A program made the translations under genes and the position numbers. A stretch of 49,300 bases of DNA, taken from contig NW_013657656.1 in NCBI RefSeq assembly GCF_000142905.1, positions 117,369 through 166,668 of the forward strand, in the 5' to 3' direction. The notes below the pieces were generated by a model that saw only the letters and a list, made by a program, of their open reading frames with translations, was not told where the DNA came from and ran no database searches. Position 1 is the first letter of the stretch, and every line of letters begins with the position of its first letter. Below, piece after piece: positions 35,291 to 43,241 of the stretch. This DNA is from Thecamonas trahens ATCC 50062. Its lineage: Eukaryota; Apusozoa; Apusomonadida; Apusomonadidae.

Positions 35291-36835
35291 CTAGCGAGAA
35301 GAGGAGGAAGCACCACTGTCGTCGCTCACATCACCGCCAACGTTACCGACACGAACGCCGCCACCATCACCGTCATCATCGCCGCCGCCACCATCATCAC
35401 CACCATCATCGACGCCGCCATCACCGCCATCGCTGTCTAGAGTAGACAGAAGCGACATGGCCGAAGCATCCAGCGAGGTGAGGACGTCGTCCGGGACAGG
35501 AATGGCGTCGATGAGCCAGCTGTCGATAATGTCCGAGCAGGCGGTGAGCTGCTCCCGGAGCATGACGTGGAGCGGGCGGAGATCCATGGTGATGACCAGG
35601 TCATGGACGGCGAGCGCCTGCTCGAGAAGTGAGCGCTGGGTGACGAGCGCAATGTTAAAGTCGAGGGCCCATTGCGCAAACGCTGGGTGGCCGATGGCGC
35701 CGGCGCTTCGGATGGCCTCGCTGATCATGCCCGGCCCGGCCTGGATGTAGACCGAGACGAGGCTGGAGATAACGTGCGAGAGGCGGTGCGACACAGCAGT
35801 GTCTTCCATTGGCGCCACGTGGCCCTGCAGCATGGCCGCAATACCATCGGGCCGGACGCATCGACTATCTGGGTGGTACCAGTTGATGCAGACCTGCAAC
35901 TCGGCATTGCGCTTCCGCATGGCGGCAAGCATGGTGTCGATGGCGTCGATGAGCTCGGCAGAGGCCGACGCGACTTGCCGCTCCAGCGCGGCCGAAGTCT
36001 CGGCCGGGAACGGCGCGGCAACTGCAAAGTGCTCGCGGACAACGACAGTCGAGTTCGATTCGGGCACCGCCACCGGCGGCTCGCCCCAGGCAGTCACCGG
36101 CGCGATGGCGGGCGGGAGCGCGTCGAGCGGCATGCTTGTTGTCCGCTCAAAGCGCGAGAATGCGGCCTGGGCAAAGATCATCATGTCGCGCGAGTAGATG
36201 GTGCCAATCGCCGAGTGGGCAGCGGCATGGGCGAGCTCGTCGAGCGGCGGAATGATGGGCGAGACACGAGCGACATGCAGCGAGCGGGCTCCCGTAGCGG
36301 CATCAGCACTCGACGGCCCGTCGGCGTGGCTGACGAGCGCGGCATGAGCCAGCCGCGCGACACGAGCGTTAGCATTGGCCGCGGCCAGCGCAGCCACAAC
36401 CTCGTCCAACGAGGCCATGGGCGATCGACGCAGAATGCGGGCGGTGGAGTCGGGCAAGGCAACGACCGCCCAGAACGACGACGCCGACCAGGAGAGCTGA
36501 CGGAGGCGATGTAGGACGGAGCCCAAGTTTGCCACGTAGATGTCACGCCAGAAGAACGGATTGTGTCGCGGCGAGTGGGCCGTGTCCAGCTGCTTTGTCT
36601 TGTCCTCAAAAACAGCCAGTACCAGCCTGCGCCACAGCATGTTGTCGCCAGCAGCCACTCTCCAGCGACGGCTCACCTGGCCCGCCCTTGCCAGGTCCGA
36701 GGCACCCAAGCACATCAGCACCCCCTGTAGCACCTCTGCAGGCAAGTCATCCACCCACAGCTCCACCTCTTGCTCCGTGGTGGCGACCTCTCCCGCTGTC
36801 GCAGCCATTCCGAGTCGAGTGCGTGTCCGCTCCAT
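35291..36835 (-). CDS. F-box protein
   Basis: The 514-aa protein has an N-terminal F-box at about residues 28-75 (VDDLPAEVLQGVLMCLG, then ARAGQVSRRWRVAAGDNMLWRRLV), the Skp1-binding helix bundle of SCF ubiquitin ligases. The following 400 residues are helical and carry no LRR, WD40 or Kelch repeats. I note PNHNPFFWRDIY-like and ELQVCINWYHPDSRCVRPDG segments but do not recognise a substrate domain. The C-terminus is a Gly/Asp run (about 470-500) encoded by degenerate GAC/GGC repeats, then Ser-rich. I took the ATG at 36835 because upstream sequence translates a poly-G/C tract. It lies head-to-tail with RAB3GAP2, whose start is 50 bp downstream of its stop. Confidence 0.82.
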   Translation of the reverse strand: MERTRTRLGMAATAGEVATTEQEVELWVDDLPAEVLQGVLMCLGASDLARAGQVSRRWRVAAGDNMLWRRLVLAVFEDKTKQLDTAHSPRHNPFFWRDIYVANLGSVLHRLRQLSWSASSFWAVVALPDSTARILRRSPMASLDEVVAALAAANANARVARLAHAALVSHADGPSSADAATGARSLHVARVSPIIPPLDELAHAAAHSAIGTIYSRDMMIFAQAAFSRFERTTSMPLDALPPAIAPVTAWGEPPVAVPESNSTVVVREHFAVAAPFPAETSAALERQVASASAELIDAIDTMLAAMRKRNAELQVCINWYHPDSRCVRPDGIAAMLQGHVAPMEDTAVSHRLSHVISSLVSVYIQAGPGMISEAIRSAGAIGHPAFAQWALDFNIALVTQRSLLEQALAVHDLVITMDLRPLHVMLREQLTACSDIIDSWLIDAIPVPDDVLTSLDASAMSLLSTLDSDGGDGGVDDGGDDGGGGDDDGDGGGVRVGNVGGDVSDDSGASSSSR

Positions 36836-37095
36836 ACCCGCGGGGGGGGGGGAGGGGGGAGGGGGGGGAGGGTGATCGGGCGGGGGCGAGTCAGCCACAC
36901 ACACACTCGGACACACACCACCGCCACACACCGCGGCACACGGGGCACAACCACCGCTCGCACACGTACAACCACCGCACGCTCACACCGCACACACACA
37001 CGCGCGCGCACACACAGTGGAGACAACGCCGTCGCGTGACTTTGACTCGCATCTCATCACCACTCAGGAGCAGCAAGAGCTGCAGCACAGACACC

Positions 37096-37881
37096 ATGCT
37101 GGCCGCTGGCGAGGAGGGCGGGCAGGGGAGCAAGGGCAAGGGCGGGGCAGAGTTGGAGCTGGACTTTCTGGACGATGACGAGGCTGGGGGGCTGGAGGGT
37201 GGCCTTGGTATGCAAGGTGGGCAGCGAGCTGGTGAGGCAGCAGGCGGCCGGCAAAACGAGGCGGCAGTGGCGGTGGGCGGCATGATGTCGGCGCCGACGC
37301 AGTTCCTCACCGATCGCGGCTACGGGTGGCTGCTCGAGGTGGACGAGTCTGCCGAGGCCGAGGGCGAAGGCTTGTCGCTGCTGGAGGAACTGGACATTGA
37401 CGTGTGGGACATTGCATATAAGATCCGGTGCGTGGTGCTCCCTTTCCGGTTCGACAAGTCCATCATCCTGACTCAGACCGACTTCTGGGGCCCGTTCTTT
37501 GTGGTTCTCGCCTACGCCCTGCTCTCGTTGTGGGGCAATATGGCGGTGCTCTCGTGGATCCTGACCATCTGGGCTGTTGGCTCGGGCCTCATCTTTCTGA
37601 TTGCCCGCAGCCTCGGTGGCAACGTGAGCTATGGGCAGGTCCTGGGCGTGGTCGGCTACTCGCTCATTCCGCTCATCGTCATGGTCGCTGCTGAGCCGCT
37701 GCTGCATGCGGCCGGGGGCGAGTCGGCGTTTGTTCTCGGGCGGGCCTTTGCGGTGGTGTGGGCGGCGTACTCGGCCGGCTCGCTGCTGGTGACCGAAGAG
37801 CTGATGCGCCGCCGCTTCCTCGTCATGTACCCGATCTTTCTGTTGTACGTCTATTTCGTCTCGCTGCACTCGGGTGCATAG
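37096..37881 (+). CDS. YIPF4: YIPF4-like Yip1-domain Golgi membrane protein
   Basis: The 261-aa protein matches Yip1-domain family member 4 along its C-terminal two-thirds: RGYGWLLEV, LLEELDIDVWDIAYKIRCV, TDFWGPFFVVL and SWILTIWAVGS. The match continues with IARSLGGNVSYGQVLGVVGYS, WAAYSAGSLLVTEE and a terminal YPIFLLYVYFVSLHSG. Five hydrophobic helices are visible. Yip1-domain proteins act in ER-Golgi membrane traffic with Rab GTPases. The first 75 residues are acidic and Gly-rich. ATG 37096 follows an intergenic region with CA repeats and G runs. The convergent DPH5 stop is 57 bp away. Confidence 0.93.
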   Translation: MLAAGEEGGQGSKGKGGAELELDFLDDDEAGGLEGGLGMQGGQRAGEAAGGRQNEAAVAVGGMMSAPTQFLTDRGYGWLLEVDESAEAEGEGLSLLEELDIDVWDIAYKIRCVVLPFRFDKSIILTQTDFWGPFFVVLAYALLSLWGNMAVLSWILTIWAVGSGLIFLIARSLGGNVSYGQVLGVVGYSLIPLIVMVAAEPLLHAAGGESAFVLGRAFAVVWAAYSAGSLLVTEELMRRRFLVMYPIFLLYVYFVSLHSGA

Positions 37882-37938
37882 TCGTTGCCGACTCGATAAA
37901 GAAAGGACAGAAGAAAGGTGAGAATAGAGCAGGTTTAC

Positions 37939-38841
37939 TTACTCGGCACCGTCGGCAGCGACGGCAATGGCGTCGGCGGTCGAGCCGGCCTCGACGTCGT
38001 CGTTGGCGCCGTCGGCGAGCGGCTTGAGCTCGGCGGTCTGAGAGAGGCCAGCGAGAATCTCGTCCTCCAGAAAATGGGTCTCGCCGACGACAACGAGCGA
38101 GTGCAGCGGCGGGCCAAAGTCGAGCGGGAGGAGCTCGGCGATGGAGCCGGCGGCGATGACCTGGGTCTCCTGGCCGACGCGGGCGAGGGCGACGACCTGG
38201 GTATCGGCGGTGAGGATGCCCTCGCCGTACTTCTCCTCGACCTCGAGGAACTGCGAGAGGCACTGATTGACGGTCATGAACCGCGGCGGGTCGTAGATCA
38301 TGCGGCCCTTGGCGAGGTTCTCGTCGGAGATCTCCTTCATCTTGATGTCGAGGAGGCAGAGGGTGTGCAGGCCGGCGGCGGCGTTGATCTTGACCTTGTT
38401 GTAGAACGAGTCCGGGCGCCAGGTCTCGGTGAAGAAGACGACCGAAACGGTGAGGCCAAAGTTGTACAGCTGCAGGCCGCACGCGCCGGCGGCGTTCATG
38501 ATGGACGCGTTGTGGATGACCGAGACGGTGACGCCTGCGGCCCGGGCGCGGACGACGAGGTCGGTATGGGTGGTGGCGCCAAACGGATCGCCCACCACCA
38601 GGAACCCGATGTTCTCCTCCTTGGCCGGCTCGATGAGGGTATCATCCGCCCCGGACTCGACCAGCTCGCGGTCCGCCACAATAACCTCCACCCCGTAGAA
38701 CGCCTCGAGCTCCTCCTTGGACGCTCCGAGCACGGACGTGTACGCCTCCAGATACACCCGCGCGCACGTCCGCACAGCCTCCAGGCCCTTGACCGTGATA
38801 TCCTTGGCATCACCGAGCCCGAGTCCAATCATGTACAGCAT
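37939..38841 (-). CDS. DPH5: Diphthine (methyl ester) synthase
   Basis: The 300-aa protein of the SAM-dependent tetrapyrrole-methylase fold opens with [23 protein letters not shown]. It then has [55 protein letters not shown] and [16 protein letters not shown], the DPH5 signature order. It multiply methylates the modified His of translation elongation factor 2 during diphthamide synthesis, in the cytosol. The start at 38841 is the canonical family start. The C-terminal 20 residues are an acidic, Ala-rich extension beyond the usual end. The helicase gene starts divergently 217 bp away. Confidence 0.95.
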   Translation of the reverse strand: MLYMIGLGLGDAKDITVKGLEAVRTCARVYLEAYTSVLGASKEELEAFYGVEVIVADRELVESGADDTLIEPAKEENIGFLVVGDPFGATTHTDLVVRARAAGVTVSVIHNASIMNAAGACGLQLYNFGLTVSVVFFTETWRPDSFYNKVKINAAAGLHTLCLLDIKMKEISDENLAKGRMIYDPPRFMTVNQCLSQFLEVEEKYGEGILTADTQVVALARVGQETQVIAAGSIAELLPLDFGPPLHSLVVVGETHFLEDEILAGLSQTAELKPLADGANDDVEAGSTADAIAVAADGAE

Positions 38842-39058
38842 CCTCAACCGCTTTAGTCTGGCTACTGCGAGGCGTGTCGTCTGCTCCCGCCCCTTGACCC
38901 CTCCCTCTCCTTCCCGCTGCTGGATGGCCCGCTGTCGCCGCCCGTCCGTTCGCCGCTCACTCGCCCTCGCCCTCCCCCCCCTCCCCCCCCCCACTCGCTC
39001 GCCACCCGCTCGGCCACTCGCCTCCATTGGGACATTCGCGTGACCGGGCCTGCCGAGC

Positions 39059-39488
39059 ATGGACCCCGAGTTTGCCTGGATGCTGGAGGCTGAAGTGGTA
39101 CGAGCTTCGAACGGGGGTGGAGTCGGTGGGTGGATGCAGGATGAGGAGTGGGTGGAAGTGGGGAGGGGGAAGAGGGGCTGGGAGGGGGGGGAGGGGGGGG
39201 GGGAGGGGGTGAGTGAGCGCCCGCGCCAAAACTTGAACTAACGAAACTACGACCTTTTTGGGGGCGCAGCCGACGTCGAGTCGCGCCAGGTCAGGCCAGG
39301 AGACGCACAAGCGCAGGCGTGAGCCGATGACAAGCACACCATCTCGTGCGAGCCATGCAGGGACCAACGACGCGCGGGGTGATCCCAAGCGGCGGAAAAC
39401 CCTACATGGCCAGCCTGCGCTTGCACCGCAAGGACTCGAGTCTCAGCTCATCTTTGCTCTCGCTGCGTTTGAGACGGACCCACTCGCC

Positions 39489-39520
<32 letters not shown>

Positions 39521-42500
39521 GGCGCCCGCCGCGAGCCCCGCACCTCCAAGCCTTGGTCTCGATTCTCACCTTCTTGCCGCGCTCGGGGCGATTGGCTCAG
39601 ACCCACTCGCCTCGCAGTCGCAACCATCGCTGTCTGACGCTCAGAGACTCACCGCGGGCGAGCCGACGCCAAGCCGGGCGCAGGCTGGGCGAGCGCCGTC
39701 GACCACGCCAAAGGCCAGCCTTGAAACCGGCTGCTCGCCGTTCGACTCGTACCCGCGCGTCGCGAGCACGTCGCCGCAGCCTGGGCTGGGCCGCGCGAGA
39801 GGCGGAGGCCGTGGTGTGTCGATTACTGTGGACTACGACACGCCATCACGCCCTTCCCGTTCTTCCTCGACCACCAGGCCACCCCTGGTCAGTTGCCGAC
39901 CGAGTCACCCGCCGCTCTCTATTGACGACATGATCGCAATGGAGGCCGCCGCCGCAGGCGACCCCAACCCCGACCCCAACCCACCTCCTCCCAGCCTCAA
40001 CCCAGGCCCGCCGCCGCTCTCCATTGACGACATGATCGCAATGGAGGCCGCCGCCACAAGCGATCCCAATCCCGACCCCAACCCACCTCCTCCCAGCCTC
40101 AACCCAGGCCCGCCGCCGCTCTCCATTGACGACATGATCGCAATGGAGGCCGCCGCCGCAAGCGACTCCAATCCCGACCCCAACCCACCTCCTCCCAGCC
40201 TCAACCCAGGCCCGCCGCCGCTCTCCATTGACGACATGATCGCAATGGAGGCCGCCGCCGCAGGCGACCCCAACCCCGACCCCAGCCCACCTCCTCCCAG
40301 CCTCAACCCAGGCCCGCCGCCGCTTTCCATTGACGACATGATCGCAATGGAGGCCGCCGCTTCAGGCGGCCCCAACCCCGACCCCAGCCCACCTCCTCCC
40401 AGCCTCAACCCAGGCCCGCCGCCGCTCTCCATTGACGACATGATCGCAATGGAGGCCGCCGCCGCAGGCGACCCCAACCCCGACCCCAGCCCACCTCCTC
40501 CCAGCCTCAACCCAGGCCCGCCGCCGCTCTCCATTGACGACATGATCGCACTCGAAGCCGCGGCGTCACTCCTCCAGCCTCCGCCGCCGCCGCCGCTGCC
40601 GCAATCACACCCTACCCGGTCGCCATCGTCCATCACGTTTGCCTCGCTCGGCCTCCCACCCGAGATTTGCGCGCGCTTCAAGGCCAAGGGCATCGCCGAC
40701 ATGTACCCGTGGCAGAAAGAAGCGCTGGCAACGCCAGGTGTGCTCGAGGGCCGCAACTTTGTGTACACCGCCCCGACGTCCGGCGGCAAGACCCTGGTCT
40801 CGGAGCTCCTAATGATGCGCGCGCTCGTGGCTGACCGCCGCAAGAAGGTCCTCTTTGTCCTCCCGTACATCTCGCTTGTCAAGGAAAAGGTACGACACCT
40901 CAAGCCGTTTCTCGCCCGCGCCGGCCTACGCATCGGCGGCTTTTTTGGCAACGAGCAGCCGCGCGGTGGGTTCTTTGAGGCGCGCCCGCCCATCAACCTC
41001 GCCGTGTGTACCATCGAAAAAGCCAACACCCTTGTCAACCGCCTCGTCTCCTCGGGCAAGCTGGCAAGCATGGTCTCGCTCATTGTTGTTGACGAGGTCC
41101 ACATGTGTGCCGAAAAGATGCGCGGCTACATCCTCGAGCTCATGCTCTCCAAGGTCATGTACCTCAAGTCACGGCTGCCGGCCGTCCCGCAGATCGTCTG
41201 CATGTCTGCCACTCTTCCCAACCTCAAGACTCTCTGTACCTGGCTCGACGCCGCTCTCTACACCACCGCCTATCGCCCGATTCCACTCCTGCAGTACGTT
41301 CTTCTCGGTCCGCGGCTCTCGCTGCTCGAGACCAGCGCCTCCACTGCCGCCGCCGTCCCGCAAAGTGAGGTTCTTGTCCAGGGTATAGTCCCGGGTGGCT
41401 CGCACGAGGCCCGCCTGCTCTCACTTGTCCTCGACGTCGTTGCCATGTCCAAGTCGGTGCTCATCTTCTGCGGCTCGCGGCGGATGTGTGCTACACGCGC
41501 CAAACGACTGGCGACTCTGCTCGCGGCCTCGCCGCGTTGCGCAGAGCTTCCGTCCTCGCCGAAGCTCGCCGCCGCCCGCCACGCAGTCCTTGACAAGCTG
41601 GCAAACCTCACTCAAGTCGTCCACCCGGTCCTTGCACGCACCATCCCGTTCGGCTTTGCCTTTCACCACGCTGGCCTCACCGTCCAGGAGCGATCGGTCA
41701 TAGAGTCCGCGTTCCGCGACGGCGTCCTCCACACTCTCGCTGCCACCTCGACGCTCGCGGTCGGCGTCAACCTGCCCGCACGTCGGGTCATCCTCGACTC
41801 GCCGCGCCTCGGCTTTGGCTTTCTCGACGCCGCAAAGTACCTGCAGATGTGCGGCCGCGCCGGCCGTGCCGGCCAGGACACGCTTGGGGAGTCGATCATG
41901 TGCATCAATCCGCGCGTCGCCTCCGAGGTGGAGTGGTACAACAACGTGCTCAACGCCGCGTCCGGTCTCGCGCCGCTGGCCTCGTCGCTCGCTTCGGCAG
42001 AAATCGGCCTCACCCGCATCTTGCTCGAAGGCATCGCCGCCAGCGTCGTCACCTCGGTCGCAGACTCGCGCGCATTCTTGCATGCCACCCTCTACGCCCG
42101 GCTGGCGCAGGAGAGCGGTGTGGCACCCGCTTCACAACTCCCGGAAGAACTCGAGACCGCGCGCGCGGCTGCCATTTCATGGCTCGCTAGCCACGACTTT
42201 GTGGCTGTCGGCCGCGCAGGGGGCGCTGCGGGTGCCGAAGGCCTCGCCCCGACCCACAAGGGCGTGGCGTGCGTGGCGTCGGCGCTGACGCCCGACCAGG
42301 CGCTGGTTGTCTATGACGAGCTGCTCAAGGCCTCGCAGGGCATCAATCTGCAAACCATCCTGCACCCACTCTACCTCGCCACCCCCATCGACTTGCAGTT
42401 TTTCAAGGCCACCTCAGTCTCGTCGTCGCGCGGCAAGTGGGTTCAGTTTGCTGAAGCCCTTCACAACATGGGCAGTGTGACCGAGGAGGTTATGACGGCC

Positions 42501-43162
42501 ATCGGGCTGTCGGCCAAGTACGTCATCGACAAATCTCACGGTGCGCCCTTCTCCAAGGCCCAGCGCGAGGCGCTCCAGCTATACAATAGGTTCTACGGTG
42601 CGCTTGTTCTTTTGACCTTGTCGAGGAAGTGCCGCTCGTCGAGATCGAGCGCAAGTACTGCATCGACCGCGGCGAGATCCAGTCGCTGCAGGCCATGGCT
42701 GCCTCGTACGTCGGCATGATGGAGGTCTTCTGCAACCGCCTCTCGTGGGACATGATGGAGGCCATGTGCAAGACGCTCAAGCCGCGCCTCGAGTTTGGCG
42801 TCCGCGCCAAGCACAAGTTTCTCATGGCCCTCCCGTCCATGACCCTCACTGCCGCCCGCATCCTCTACGACGCCGGCATCACACGGACCATCGACGTCGC
42901 CACCGCATCTGTCGACGACCTCGTCTCCATCGTCGCCTCCAACACCTCGTTTAAGGACAACACCTCCGATCGCCATCGCTTCATCGCAACGCTCCGCGAC
43001 CGCATGGCCGCCGTCCGTGACGAAGCCTACGAGGAGCTCTGCGAAATGGCGAAGCAGACCGGCGCAGAACCACCATCTCGCGAGGCCCTCGCCGCCCTCC
43101 CCAACCAGGCCCTCGACTTTCGCTCCGCCGCCGCTCGCCCCAGCTCGCTCCATCACTCGTAG
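39059..43162 (+). CDS. HELQ: HELQ/Pol-theta-type superfamily 2 DNA repair helicase (intron and one frameshift)
   Basis: The model has exon 1 at 39059-39097 ([13 protein letters not shown]), an intron ending at 39269 (GTACGA..CGCAG; an alternative donor GTGAGT lies at 39209), then a frame to about 42610. The frame resumes +1 at about 42611-43162. Motifs in order are PWQKEAL, Walker [47 protein letters not shown] and [12 protein letters not shown]. After the shift come [16 protein letters not shown] and a helix-hairpin-helix-like [17 protein letters not shown], the HELQ C-terminal order. HELQ acts in replication-linked recombination and microhomology repair. The first about 440 residues are disordered, with two L-rich repeats ([38 protein letters not shown]) and a seven-copy 34-residue repeat. 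No polymerase domain follows. Confidence 0.88.
39909..40566 (+). repeat. 102-bp in-frame tandem repeat in the helicase N-terminus
   Basis: Six full units and one partial unit of 102 bp encode a 34-residue repeat with consensus [13 protein letters not shown] followed by a Pro/Asn/Asp-rich spacer. The acidic motif is nearly invariant, and changes concentrate in the four residues after it (AGDP, TSDP, ASDS, AGDP, SGGP, AGDP). The last unit has [11 protein letters not shown] and runs into poly-Pro. Confidence 0.95.
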
Positions 43163-43241
43163 CCACACTCTCCGCCGAGCGAGCGCCGAGGCCAGCAAAA
43201 GCACCCACTCTCTCATCTCTCTCTCCCCTCTGCCCCTCCGT

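Noticed and set aside
37057-37869. A 270-codon minus-strand frame across the YIPF4 gene
   Set aside because: The plus strand gives a full-length YIPF4 match with TM helices, and the minus frame shows no recognisable protein.
39098-39208. A Gly/Glu/Trp-rich second part of helicase exon 1, using the GTGAGT donor at 39209
   Set aside because: It is possible and in phase, but it would translate a G-homopolymer tract that elsewhere in this window sits in introns. I preferred the earlier donor at 39098 and flag the alternative.
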